The notes: generated by a model from the sequence alone, not told the origin. A stretch of 19,735 nucleotides of DNA from CAYVBE01 sp964448935 (GCA_964448935.1 CAYVBE010000064.1:1-19735), one strand, 5' to 3'; numbered from the stretch's first letter, positions 8,716 to 16,344 are shown. Program-made: numbers and translations.

Positions 8716-9717
8716 ATGAGGGCCGTAGGTGTCGCGGTCGGCTTGCTGGTGTTAGCGATGACGATGGCGTTCAGCACGGAGGCGGACGCGGTGCGAGAGA
8801 GGCTCACCTCCGGGCCAAAGGCCGAACCGGAAACCAGGATGTCGGGTTCCCTGGACGGCACCTGGCGGAGCTACCGCCTGCTGCGTCAGAAGGTGCGCGC
8901 GCCGATCCGGGGTTGGGTGGACATGAGCGATATCTTTGGCGAGGACTGGGAGAAGCGCCTTACCATGGAAGAGGACGGGGACAGGGTGGAGGGACCTCCG
9001 CCTGGCTGCGCCCTCCATGTGGGCCTGGTGGATATCGAGCAGGCCAGGGCTGCCCTGGCGGCCAAAGGACCGAAGGGCAAGGAAGCCGAGAACGCGGAAG
9101 AACTGAGAACCGGCACCGCCGCGGACCTCTGGGAGAACAGCGCAACAGCGGTGTTCGCCTGGGACTGGATCCGTGCGAAAGGACTGCAAAGAACCATGAC
9201 GGTCGGTCTGATAGACTGCCGGCGCGCCGGCCACGGGCTCAACCTGGCGGAGGAGACGGCACTGATTCCGAAAGTTCTGGATCTGCCCACGCCGGGCAAG
9301 GTCTGGTTCCGGATGGAGGTTGTGGAATCCCCGTTCACGATGGACATCTCCACTCACGCCCACGCCCCTGGCCTGGACGAGATCGCCTACCAGGGCCGGA
9401 TGCGGCTGCAGGTGTATGAGAACGACACCTACTCGGAAGATGCCCTGCTGGTGGAACTGGAGCATCCGTACGGATTGAGAACCTGGTACGACCCGCAGAT
9501 AGGGAATCCCGAGCCTGACAGCGCGGACGCCCTCGAATCCGAGGGAGTGGCCGATGGCGAAGAGTACGCGGACTACTGGGACTCACCCGAACTGGCAGGT
9601 GGCGTGGGCTACGGGATCATCCAGTACCGACCGAACGTGCCGCTGACGGAGACGGATGTGCTGGAGTACGAGGTGGACTTCACGGCTGTTCCGGGGGAGG
9701 AGGCCGGGGAGGAGTGA
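8716..9717 (+). CDS. Exported protein of unknown function
   Basis: 333 residues from the ATG at 8716, chosen because GGAGG (8703-8707) lies eight bases upstream and the promoter at 8621-8649 fires downstream of the earlier in-frame ATG (8650). Residues 1-24 (MRAVGVAVGLLVLAMTMAFS, then TEADA) form a signal peptide. I do not recognise the family. Visible features are a first part with GWVDMSDIFGEDW and GCALHVGLVDIEQARAAL, a charged Ala/Lys/Glu-rich stretch, a middle part with beta-like segments (VWFRMEVVESPFTMDIST, MRLQVYENDTYSEDALLVELEHP), and a very acidic C-terminus (VPGEEAGEE). No membrane anchor or lipobox is seen, so it is probably periplasmic or secreted. It is a single-gene transcription unit, divergent from the glycosidase-like gene and convergent with the tRNA/alaS pair. 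Confidence 0.75.
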   Translation: MRAVGVAVGLLVLAMTMAFSTEADAVRERLTSGPKAEPETRMSGSLDGTWRSYRLLRQKVRAPIRGWVDMSDIFGEDWEKRLTMEEDGDRVEGPPPGCALHVGLVDIEQARAALAAKGPKGKEAENAEELRTGTAADLWENSATAVFAWDWIRAKGLQRTMTVGLIDCRRAGHGLNLAEETALIPKVLDLPTPGKVWFRMEVVESPFTMDISTHAHAPGLDEIAYQGRMRLQVYENDTYSEDALLVELEHPYGLRTWYDPQIGNPEPDSADALESEGVADGEEYADYWDSPELAGGVGYGIIQYRPNVPLTETDVLEYEVDFTAVPGEEAGEE

Positions 9718-9810
9718 GGCGTCGAGGGGGACGGGCGGACGTAACGGCGAGAAGGTAGAGAGTAGACCGCAAGAGAAAGGGGCTCGACGTGGTTTGCAGG
9801 CGTTACCTGC

Positions 9811-9830
9811 TACGCGGCGTCAGCCGCGTA
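9811..9830. terminator. GC-rich hairpin, possible terminator between convergent units
   Basis: Perfect dyad TACGCGGC-GTCA-GCCGCGTA, an 8-bp stem with a 4-nt loop, about 95 bp after the 8716-9717 gene. A pyrimidine-rich tract (TTGCTCTCCTCTCTCC) follows on the plus strand but there is no true U run, so intrinsic termination is plausible rather than clear. Confidence 0.3.
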
Positions 9831-9866
9831 TTGCTCTCCTCTCTCCTTTCTACTTTCTCCTGCTCT

Positions 9867-9898
9867 ACCATTTTTTTGCCAGAAGGCAAAAAAATGGT
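9867..9898. repeat. 14-bp inverted repeat overlapping the tRNA-Phe 3' end
   Basis: ACCATTTTTTTGCC (9867-9880), a 4-nt loop AGAA, and its exact complement at 9885-9898. The right arm contains the last four bases of the tRNA gene (discriminator A plus CCA). On the tRNA strand seven T residues follow the CCA directly, then GCC-TTCT-GGC and seven A residues. Neither strand has a U run after the stem, so it is not a textbook intrinsic terminator; it may be a 3'-processing or stability element. Confidence 0.7.
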
Positions 9899-9970
9899 GG
9901 GTGGGGCCGGATTTGAACCGGCGACACCGTGATTTTCAGTCACGTGCTCTACCGACTGAGCTACCCACCC
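9895..9970 (-). tRNA. tRNA-Phe (GAA), CCA encoded
   Basis: A 76-nt cloverleaf reads cleanly on the minus strand. The acceptor stem GGGTGGG pairs with CCCACCC; the D arm is GCTC-AGTCGGTA-GAGC; the anticodon stem CGTGA/TCACG encloses loop CTGAAAA with anticodon GAA; the variable loop is GTGTC; the T arm is GCCGG-TTCAAAT-CCGGC; then discriminator A and an encoded CCA. GAA decodes Phe. It lies 37 bp after alaS on the same strand with its own promoter. Confidence 0.97.
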
Positions 9971-9982
9971 ACTGCACGTCCG

Positions 9983-10011
9983 ATTCTATTGCTACATGCC
10001 CGGACTGTCAA
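9983..10011 (-). promoter_or_regulatory. Near-consensus promoter for tRNA-Phe, overlapping the alaS stop
   Basis: On the minus strand a perfect TTGACA (10006-10011), a 17-bp spacer and TAGAAT (9983-9988; 5 of 6). Initiation near 9976 would leave about 6 nt of 5' leader before the tRNA at 9970. The -35 hexamer contains the alaS stop codon TGA (10008-10010), so the promoter is embedded in the end of the upstream gene. Confidence 0.8.
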
Positions 10012-12668
10012 GTATCCGATGTCTCGGACGCCTTCTGGCGGATGTGGCCTCGGGCCGTCTCGAAGGCTTCTTCCAGCTTCCCGACCTCTCCGCCCCCGGC
10101 CTGGGCCAGGTCGGCACGGCCGCCGCCTCCTCCGCCCACTATGTCGGCGGCCTCTTGGGCGATCTTGCGGGCGCTGAAGCCGCGTTCGACCAGGTCTTCG
10201 GAGATACCTACTACAAGGGCGACCTTGTTGCCCTGGGTGGAGGCCAGGACGCAGAGGGTGCCTTCCTCCTTCCGCAGGACGTCCGCCGCGCTGCGCAGCT
10301 CGGCGTGGCCGCCCGGCACCTCGGCCAGCACGGCCTGCACGTCGCCTATCTGCTCCGCCCGGTCCAGCAGGCTGCCTGAGGCCATGGTGCGGGCCGCACG
10401 TTCTTTCTGTTTCTGCAACTGCTTCTCCAGGGCGCCGATGCGATCGAGCACCTCTTCCGCACGGTGCAGCAGGTTCTGCTCCGGGGAGCCGAGGATTTTG
10501 CTGAGTTCGGATATCTGTTCCTCGCGCTCGCGCAGGCGTTCGAGCGTGCCGAATCCTGTGACCGCCTCGATGCGCCGCACGCCACCCGCCACACTGCTCT
10601 CGCGGGTGATGCGGCACAGGCCGATCTGGCCGGTGCGCTCGCAGTGGGTGCCGCCGCACAGCTCCCGGCTGTAGTCGCCGATGCTGAGCACGCGCACGAT
10701 GTCGCCGTATTTCTCGCCGAACAGGGCGATGGCGCCCGCCTCGCGGGCCTCGCTGCGGCTCATCCGGGCGCTGACCACGGGGTCATCCTCCATGATCTTC
10801 CGGTTGACCAGGTCCTCGACCTTCCGCAGGTTCTCCTCGCCCAGCTCGGTGGGGTGGGAGAAGTCGAAGCGCAGCCGCTCGGGGGAGACGTGGGAGCCGC
10901 TCTGCCTGGCGTGCTCGCCTACCACCTCACGCAGGGCGTAGTGCAGCAGATGCGTGGCGGTGTGATTGCGCGCGGTGGCCATGCGCCGTTCCTTGTCCAC
11001 CCGGCAGAGCACTTCCCGTTCCGGCGCCAGTGTGCCGCGCTCCATGGTCCCGACGTGCAGGAAAAAGCCTTTCTCCTGCCGGACGGTTTCGAACTCGAAA
11101 ACAGCGTCTCCTTCGTCGTCCACCAATATCCGGCCGCGGTCGCCCACCTGGCCGCCTGCCTCGCCGTAAGCGGGCGTGCGGTCCAGCACGACGGCAGCGC
11201 TCTGGCCGGGCTGCAGCTCCTCCACCAGTTCGTCCTCCTGGATGAGGGCCACCACGCGGGCGGTGCTCTCCAAGGTGTGGTAGCCGGTGAACTCGGTCGG
11301 CTCGTGCCGGCCCTGCAGCCGGGAGAGCGGGCCGCTGACGAACACGGACTGCTCGAACGCGGACGCGCTCTTGGAGAGCGACTGGTGCGCCTCCAGCTCC
11401 TGCAGGAACCCCTGCATGTCCACCCGCATGCCCTCTTCCTGCAGGATAGACTCGGTCATTTCCAGGGGAAAGCCGTAGGTCTGGTAGAGGTCGAAGACCT
11501 CCTTGCCGCGCAGGACGGTGGAGCGCTGGCGTTTCAGGTTGGCGATGTGCTGCTCCAGCACGGTCGAGCCCCTGCGGACCGTCTGCTGGAACGCCTCCTC
11601 CTCCTGGCCGATGACGGTCTCCAGGTGCGAGCGGCTTTCCTCCAGCTCCGGATAGGGGTCGCTGTGTGTCTCGATGATGGGGTCAATCAGGCGTGTCATG
11701 AACGGTTCGTCCACGCCCAGTATATAGGCGTCGCGGACGGCGCGGCGCAGCAGCCGCCGCACCACGTAGCCGCGCTCCTCGTTGCTGGGAATGACCCCGT
11801 CGGCGATGCAGAAAACGATGGCGCGGGCATGGTCGGCGATGCGGTAGAGATGCCGAGTCTGTGGAGAGCCGGGCTCGGGCTCCACGCCGCAAATGTCCGC
11901 AGCGGCCTGCACAATGGGGCGGAGGATGTCTATCTCGAAGTTGGTCTCCACCCCCTGCAGCACGCGCGCCATGCGCTCCAGCCCCATACCGGTGTCAATG
12001 TTGCGCATGGGCAGGGGATCGAGCGTTCCGTCCTCCTGGCGATCATACTGCTGGAAAACCAGGTTCCAGACCTCCACGTAGCGTCCGCAGTCACAGGATG
12101 GGTCGCAGGACGGCTCTCCGCAGCCATCGCCCATGTCCACGTATATCTCGCTGCACGGCCCGCAAGGTCCGTTGGGTCCCTGGGTGCGGGCATGTGGGGG
12201 CCAGAAGTTCTCGCCCTCGCCGAACCGGAATATCCTCTCGTCCGGGAGGCCGGCCACGTCCTTCCATATCTTCTCAGCCTTCTGGTCGTCCTCAAAGATG
12301 CTGACCACCAGTTCTTCGGCCGGTATGCCCATCTCCTGGAGCATGAACTCCCAGGCCCAGCGGATGGCGTCTTCCTTGAAGTAGTCGCCGAAGGAGAAGT
12401 TGCCGAGCATCTCGAAGAAGGTGTGGTGCGAGGCCGTCTGGCCGACGTTCTCGATGTCGCCGGTGCGAAGGCACTTCTGACACGTAGCGGCGCGCTTCAG
12501 GGAGTCGTCCCCGTGGCCGTAGAACTCGTCCTTGAACTGGTTCATCCCCGCGCCGGTGAACAGCAGGGTCGGGTCGGCGCCGGGCACCAGGGAGTCCGGC
12601 GGCACGATGCGGTGATCACGCTCCCGGAAGAAGTCCAGGAATCTCTTGCGAATCTCGTCGGTTTTCAT
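10008..12668 (-). CDS. alaS: Alanyl-tRNA synthetase
   Basis: 886 residues from the ATG at 12668; an in-frame GTG at 12680 would add four residues, but neither has a clear Shine-Dalgarno sequence. It charges tRNA-Ala in the cytoplasm. The class II catalytic domain is typical (IRKRFLDFF, LFTGAGMNQFKD, FFEMLGNFSFGDYFK, GPNGPCGPCSEIY, MGLERMARVLQG). A Cys-rich segment, CGEPSCDPSCDCGRYVEVWN, precedes the conserved WNLVF, as in several bacterial lineages. The editing domain has the zinc ligands HTATH (about 568) and CGGTH (about 671), and the C-terminal DHHA1 domain ends with the signature GGGGGGRADLAQAGG (about 840). Length is close to the E. coli enzyme (876). All expected domains are present, with no frameshift. 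It is followed by tRNA-Phe and is divergent from the efflux operon. Confidence 0.97.
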   Translation of the reverse strand: MKTDEIRKRFLDFFRERDHRIVPPDSLVPGADPTLLFTGAGMNQFKDEFYGHGDDSLKRAATCQKCLRTGDIENVGQTASHHTFFEMLGNFSFGDYFKEDAIRWAWEFMLQEMGIPAEELVVSIFEDDQKAEKIWKDVAGLPDERIFRFGEGENFWPPHARTQGPNGPCGPCSEIYVDMGDGCGEPSCDPSCDCGRYVEVWNLVFQQYDRQEDGTLDPLPMRNIDTGMGLERMARVLQGVETNFEIDILRPIVQAAADICGVEPEPGSPQTRHLYRIADHARAIVFCIADGVIPSNEERGYVVRRLLRRAVRDAYILGVDEPFMTRLIDPIIETHSDPYPELEESRSHLETVIGQEEEAFQQTVRRGSTVLEQHIANLKRQRSTVLRGKEVFDLYQTYGFPLEMTESILQEEGMRVDMQGFLQELEAHQSLSKSASAFEQSVFVSGPLSRLQGRHEPTEFTGYHTLESTARVVALIQEDELVEELQPGQSAAVVLDRTPAYGEAGGQVGDRGRILVDDEGDAVFEFETVRQEKGFFLHVGTMERGTLAPEREVLCRVDKERRMATARNHTATHLLHYALREVVGEHARQSGSHVSPERLRFDFSHPTELGEENLRKVEDLVNRKIMEDDPVVSARMSRSEAREAGAIALFGEKYGDIVRVLSIGDYSRELCGGTHCERTGQIGLCRITRESSVAGGVRRIEAVTGFGTLERLREREEQISELSKILGSPEQNLLHRAEEVLDRIGALEKQLQKQKERAARTMASGSLLDRAEQIGDVQAVLAEVPGGHAELRSAADVLRKEEGTLCVLASTQGNKVALVVGISEDLVERGFSARKIAQEAADIVGGGGGGRADLAQAGGGEVGKLEEAFETARGHIRQKASETSDT

Positions 12669-12766
12669 GCTCGACGCCACTGATGATTGAGGGGAGACGG
12701 GTGACCCGCGGGACGGCGGGCGATCGGGCCGACGTGCCGGCGCAGCAGACAGGCCCTGAGAGCAAT

Positions 12767-12795
12767 AGCTTAGCAGGTGAGCCGGGGAGCGTCAA
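12767..12795 (-). promoter_or_regulatory. Candidate promoter for alaS
   Basis: On the minus strand TTGACG (12790-12795), a 17-bp spacer and TAAGCT (12767-12772). The -35 is good (5 of 6), the -10 weak (3 of 6). The leader to the ATG at 12668 would be about 90 nt; I see no T-box or other leader structure in it. Confidence 0.4.
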
Positions 12796-12864
12796 GCTCT
12801 CGCGCGGACCCGCGTTGCCCGGTGCGAGGTGCTTGTGAGGGCGCATTGGCCCGGTGATTTTCAC

Positions 12865-12893
12865 TTGCGGTGAACGGCGATTCATATTATGAA
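12865..12893 (+). promoter_or_regulatory. Candidate promoter of the efflux operon
   Basis: TTGCGG (12865-12870), a 17-bp spacer and TATGAA (12888-12893). Both hexamers are moderate (3 and 4 of 6), but the dyad array at 12870-12904 lies exactly over the spacer and -10, as expected for a repressible promoter. Initiation near 12900 would place an ATG at 12893 upstream of the transcript. An alternative is TTCACT (12860) with CATATT (12883), also 17 bp apart. Confidence 0.4.
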
Positions 12894-12904
12894 TGGATAT
12901 TCAC
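12870..12904. promoter_or_regulatory. Dyad array, probable operator of the TetR-family repressor
   Basis: The core is a perfect palindrome ATTCATA-T-TATGAAT (12880-12894). It is flanked at equal distance by GTGAA (12870-12874) and TTCAC (12900-12904), so the whole 35 bp is symmetrical about base 12887. Half-sites of the TGAAT/ATTCA type therefore recur at 12871, 12880, 12890 and 12899, roughly one helical turn apart. A second perfect dyad TGAAT-GGAT-ATTCA occupies 12890-12903. Position directly before the regulator gene implies autoregulation of the whole operon. Confidence 0.7.
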
Positions 12905-12928
12905 ACCCGTAACAGCGGGGAATCGGGG

Positions 12929-13555
12929 ATGGCTCCCCAGAGCAGAAAAGAGCGCGAAAGAGAGCAGCACCTCCGCAGCATCCTGCAGGCGGCCGAGGAG
13001 GTGTTTGCCCGGAAGGGCTTCCACGGGGCCACAGTGCAGGAGATTGCCGACCGGGCGGAGTTCTCGGTAGGCTATCTCTACACCCTGTTCGCCGGCAAAC
13101 AGGACCTCTACGTGCGGCTTGTGGAACTGCGCGCGGGGCAGTTTCTGACCGAGCTGCGGGAGCGGCTGGCCGGGGAAGAGGGAGTGCTGGACAAGATACG
13201 CGTCTGCATCCAGGCGAAGTTCGACTTCTTCCGCCGCGACCAGCAGTTCTTCCACATCTTCACCCACATGTCGGCCGACGGCCGCGCGCGGGGGCCGGTG
13301 TTCATACCCGAGCGGTGCCAGAAGATGTATCGGGATTACCTTGCGGAAATGAGGGATATCTTCGCCGAGGGCGTGCGGCGGGGCGTATTCGTGGACGCCG
13401 AACCCATGTCCATGGCGCTGTGCATGGAGGGCATGACGCGTGCCATCCTGGCATACCGCATATTCAGCGATGGAGAGGATGCGCTCGAGGCCGATCCGGA
13501 ACTGGTCGAGCGCATGTTCCTGCGAGGAGTTCTGGCGGAGGGCACGGACTCATGA
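12929..13555 (+). CDS. TetR/AcrR-family transcriptional repressor of the efflux operon
   Basis: 208 residues from the ATG at 12929, preceded by GGGGA (12917-12921, spacing 7). An ATG at 12893 would add 12 residues, but it lies inside the operator palindrome, lacks a ribosome-binding site and would probably precede the transcription start; the added residues are not family-like. The N-terminal helix-turn-helix is classical: RSILQAAEEVFARKGFHG, ATVQEIADRAEFSVGYLYTLF, GKQDLYVRLVE (within about residues 16-68). The C-terminal helical part (FFHIFTHMSADGR to the end) is the ligand-binding and dimerisation domain, too variable to name a ligand. Its stop codon overlaps the efflux lipoprotein start (ATGA, 13552-13555). 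Inference: it represses its own operon through the 12870-12904 dyads and releases on binding a pump substrate. Confidence 0.92.
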   Translation: MAPQSRKEREREQHLRSILQAAEEVFARKGFHGATVQEIADRAEFSVGYLYTLFAGKQDLYVRLVELRAGQFLTELRERLAGEEGVLDKIRVCIQAKFDFFRRDQQFFHIFTHMSADGRARGPVFIPERCQKMYRDYLAEMRDIFAEGVRRGVFVDAEPMSMALCMEGMTRAILAYRIFSDGEDALEADPELVERMFLRGVLAEGTDS

Positions 13556-15039
13556 GGAGCCACATGCGGACCTCGACGGCGGTCCTGGCGGCGCTGGTGG
13601 TGCTGACGGCGGGAGGCTGTTTCCGGCCGAAGGACGAGGTATACAGCGAACTGCGCCGCAGCCGGATGCGGGCCTACAGCCGATGGCGCAACGCCGCAAA
13701 AAAGGACCCGGACCTGCCGCGACTCGAGGGCGAGCTGAGCCTGAGCGATGCCGTCCGGGCCGGACTTGCGTTCAACAAGGACCTCCGGCTGGTCGTGCAG
13801 GAAAAGGCGCGTGCCGAAGGGCGCTTCGTCGAGGCCCGCTCCGAGGCGCTGCCCGCGGTGGACCTGAGCGCCGGTTACACCCGGCTGGACCAGGTGATGA
13901 CGATTGACCTCGGGGCGGATTCCTTCCAGGTGGGCGACCAGGACAACTGGTTCTACCGCGTGGACGTCGTGCAGCCGCTCTTCAAGGGCGGCTCGATACC
14001 GGCCGCCATCCGGGGCGCCCAGCTTTTCCGCTACATCAGCGACGAGAAGGTGCGCGGCGGCGTCCAGGACGTTGTGCTCGCCGTGGCGTCCGCCTATTAC
14101 GACGTGCTGCTGGCGCAGCATCTCTACGACGTGCAGGAGCAGGCGCTCGAGTACGCGAAGGCCAACCTGGAGGATGTGACCGCGCGGCTGGAGCACGGTG
14201 TGGCCATCCGCTTCGACCGCCTGCGGGCGGAACTGGAGGTGTCCACGGTGAAGGCCGACCTGCTGAGCAGCCGCAACGAGCTGAACCGGGCCCGCACCGC
14301 GTTCTTCCGCGCCATGGGCGTCTCGCAGGACAGCGACGTGGGTCTGACCGGTGAGCTGACGTATGCGCCTCTCCACCCGGACCGGGAGGAGGCCGTGGAG
14401 CAGGCATTCCTGAACCGGCCGGAGCTGTACGAATCCGAACTCGACGTGCGCCTGCAACAGGAGATGAAACGCGGTATGGCGGCCGATTACTGGCCCAGCC
14501 TGGAGGCCTGGGGCTGGCACCAGTGGGCCAAACCCGACCCCCACGAGGCGTCCAACATCGGTTGGGACGAGCAGTGGCAGGCGGGGCTGCGACTGGTCTG
14601 GACACTGTTCGACGGATTGGCGCGGGAGGGCCGCATCGCCCAGCAGGAAGCGACGTTGCGCCAGAGCGTCATCCACCTGGCCGACACCGAGCAGGCCATC
14701 CTGCAGGAGGTCCGCAACGCGCTCTACGACCTGGAGGACGCCGACGAGCTGGTGCAGTCGCAGCAGCTCAACGTGGGGCGGGCCAACGAGGCGCTGCGCC
14801 TGGTCAAGGTGGGCGCGCAGGAAGGGGTGAACACCGAACTGGAGGTGTTGGACGCGCGCGCGGCCCTCACCGCCGCTCAGGGCACCTACTACGAGGCGCT
14901 GCACCGCCACTCCATGGCGCGGCTGGCATACCGGCGGGCTCTGGGCCTGCTGGCGCCGGAGCCGGGGGCAGGGCGCGTGCCGCAGGAGCCACCGCCCGTT
15001 CGGGCCGAGGACCGCAGCGAGACAGCCGACAGCGATTAG
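13552..15039 (+). CDS. Outer-membrane efflux lipoprotein (TolC/OprM-type OEP family)
   Basis: 495 residues from the ATG at 13552, which overlaps the repressor stop by 4 nt; GGAGG lies at 13537-13541. An ATG at 13564 is also possible, with TGAGGAG just upstream. The signal peptide ends LTAGGC, giving a probable lipidated Cys23; the lipobox is slightly atypical, with Gly at -2. The rest is a two-repeat OEP protein: SLSDAVRAGLAFNKDLRL starts the first repeat, long helices (YDVLLAQHLYDVQEQAL, EYAKANLEDVTARLEHG, RARTAFFRAMG) form the periplasmic barrel, and the second repeat has LADTEQAILQEVRNALYDL and TELEVLDARAALTAAQGTYY. Beta-strand regions such as VDLSAGYTRLDQV line the membrane part. It provides the exit duct of the tripartite pump encoded with the next two genes. 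A 48-bp gap separates it from the fusion protein. Confidence 0.93.
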   Translation: MRSHMRTSTAVLAALVVLTAGGCFRPKDEVYSELRRSRMRAYSRWRNAAKKDPDLPRLEGELSLSDAVRAGLAFNKDLRLVVQEKARAEGRFVEARSEALPAVDLSAGYTRLDQVMTIDLGADSFQVGDQDNWFYRVDVVQPLFKGGSIPAAIRGAQLFRYISDEKVRGGVQDVVLAVASAYYDVLLAQHLYDVQEQALEYAKANLEDVTARLEHGVAIRFDRLRAELEVSTVKADLLSSRNELNRARTAFFRAMGVSQDSDVGLTGELTYAPLHPDREEAVEQAFLNRPELYESELDVRLQQEMKRGMAADYWPSLEAWGWHQWAKPDPHEASNIGWDEQWQAGLRLVWTLFDGLAREGRIAQQEATLRQSVIHLADTEQAILQEVRNALYDLEDADELVQSQQLNVGRANEALRLVKVGAQEGVNTELEVLDARAALTAAQGTYYEALHRHSMARLAYRRALGLLAPEPGAGRVPQEPPPVRAEDRSETADSD

Positions 15040-15087
15040 CCGGGCGTCGTCTGCGAGCGGCAAGACACGATGATCGGGAGAGAATAC

Positions 15088-16344
15088 ATGGTGCGATGGC
15101 TCAAGAGACTGCTGGGTCTTCTGCTGCTCCTGCTCGGTGTGGCGGGGGCAGCGGTCCTCGTCCTTTACCGAGCGGGCGCGCCGCCTGAGCAGGCCACCAG
15201 CATTGGCAAAATCCATGCCCGCAAGGGCTTCCCCGTCGAGTTGACCCGGCCGCGCCGGATGGACTTCACCGATTACCTTGTTTGCGATGGCAATGTGGTC
15301 GTTGACGTGCGAGCCGTTCTGCGCGCCAAAGTGGCCGAGGAGGTCGAGGCCGTGCACGTTCGCGTGGGCGAGCCGGTGGAAAAGGGCCAGTTGCTGGTCG
15401 AGTTCCGCAAGACCGACCTGGAGGCCGAGATTCAGGCGGCGCAGACCGCGCACGAAGAAGCCGTCAGCAACTACGAGCGATACAAGAAGCTGGTCGAGAA
15501 AGGCGTTGTCCCCGTGGACCGGCTGGAGCAGGCGCGCACCGCCATGGAGCACGCGGCGGCCGCGCTGCGCCAGGCGAAGTCCCGTCTGAGCTTTGCGGAG
15601 GTCCATTCGCCCATCTCCGGCTATGTGGAAACGCGCATGGTCGAGCGCGGCGAATTCAAAGGCATCGGCAAAGACCTGCTGACGATCGTGGACCTGTCCA
15701 CGGTCGAGGTCCGCGCCCTGGTGCCCGAGCAGGACGTGGCCGGCATCGCCGTGGGGCAGAAGGCGGAGTTCCAGCTCGAGTCCGGCCCGACCTGGCACCA
15801 GGGCACGGTCAGCCGCATCGCGCCCTCCACTCAGGACCCGAATCGTTTCTTCGACGTCTATCTGAAGGCCGAAAACCGCCACCGCGAGGGCAAGTGGCTG
15901 ATGCGCCCCGGCATGTTCGCCGAGGTGCGGTTCGTCCGGTCGCAGATCGAGGACGCGCTCGCGCTTCCCGCCACAGCGGTGGTCTATCGCGGCCAGTCGC
16001 GCTACGTGTTCGTGGCCGAGCCCGGCACGATGACGATCGAGGTGCAGCCCAAACTCAACAACCCCGTGTCGGAGGAGGAGCAGGGCTTCGAGGCGCGGCT
16101 CCGACGGGGCCTGAGGCAGTTGAAGATACATTTCGGGCTGGAGGAGCCACCTCCCGTGCAGGAGAAGGAGGTCGAGGTGCTGAAGGCCCGGAGCGTCGAG
16201 GTGCGCACCGGCCTGCGAAGCGGCCGGTTCGTGCAACTGCCGGACGATCCGCTGGATGACGACGCCCGCGTGGTGCTGGCTCCCCAGGAGGCGCTGGAGC
16301 ACGACACGCCCGTGCGGCCGGTGGAGGGGGGCGAGGGGCAGTGA
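15088..16344 (+). CDS. RND efflux membrane-fusion (periplasmic adaptor) protein
   Basis: 418 residues from the ATG at 15088 (GGGAG at 15076-15080, spacing 7); an in-frame ATG at 15070 lacks a ribosome-binding site. Residues 4-27 (LKRLLGLLLLLLGVAGAAVL) are an uncleaved membrane anchor or signal sequence; there is no lipobox Cys. Then follow the half-lipoyl motif (VAEEVEAVHVRVGEPVEKGQ), a helical hairpin (TDLEAEIQAAQTAHEEAV to LRQAKSRLS), the second lipoyl half (VHSPISGYVETRMVERGE) and the beta-barrel (VRALVPEQDVAGIAVGQKA, WLMRPGMFAEVRF). After YVFVAEP the membrane-proximal domain is interrupted by about 55 extra residues (about 312-368), rich in Glu, Arg and Leu with a predicted amphipathic helix, before resuming VEVRTGLRSGRFVQL. 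It links the permease to the outer-membrane duct. Its stop overlaps the permease start by 4 nt. Confidence 0.93.
   Translation: MVRWLKRLLGLLLLLLGVAGAAVLVLYRAGAPPEQATSIGKIHARKGFPVELTRPRRMDFTDYLVCDGNVVVDVRAVLRAKVAEEVEAVHVRVGEPVEKGQLLVEFRKTDLEAEIQAAQTAHEEAVSNYERYKKLVEKGVVPVDRLEQARTAMEHAAAALRQAKSRLSFAEVHSPISGYVETRMVERGEFKGIGKDLLTIVDLSTVEVRALVPEQDVAGIAVGQKAEFQLESGPTWHQGTVSRIAPSTQDPNRFFDVYLKAENRHREGKWLMRPGMFAEVRFVRSQIEDALALPATAVVYRGQSRYVFVAEPGTMTIEVQPKLNNPVSEEEQGFEARLRRGLRQLKIHFGLEEPPPVQEKEVEVLKARSVEVRTGLRSGRFVQLPDDPLDDDARVVLAPQEALEHDTPVRPVEGGEGQ

Noticed and set aside
12072..12130. Cys-rich segment in alanyl-tRNA synthetase as a novel metal site
   Set aside because: A CGxxxCxxxCDC-type segment before the WNLVF motif occurs in many bacterial AlaRS proteins, so it is not unusual.
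10464..12683. 739-residue plus-strand open frame opposite alaS
   Set aside because: alaS is certain from its motifs; the opposite frame has no family features or ribosome-binding site.
13336..16302. 988-residue open frame on the minus strand across the repressor, efflux lipoprotein and adaptor genes
   Set aside because: It is antisense to three well-supported genes with family motifs; its length follows from GC-rich codon use, and its translation is low-complexity (Gln, His, Leu, Ala) with no domain.
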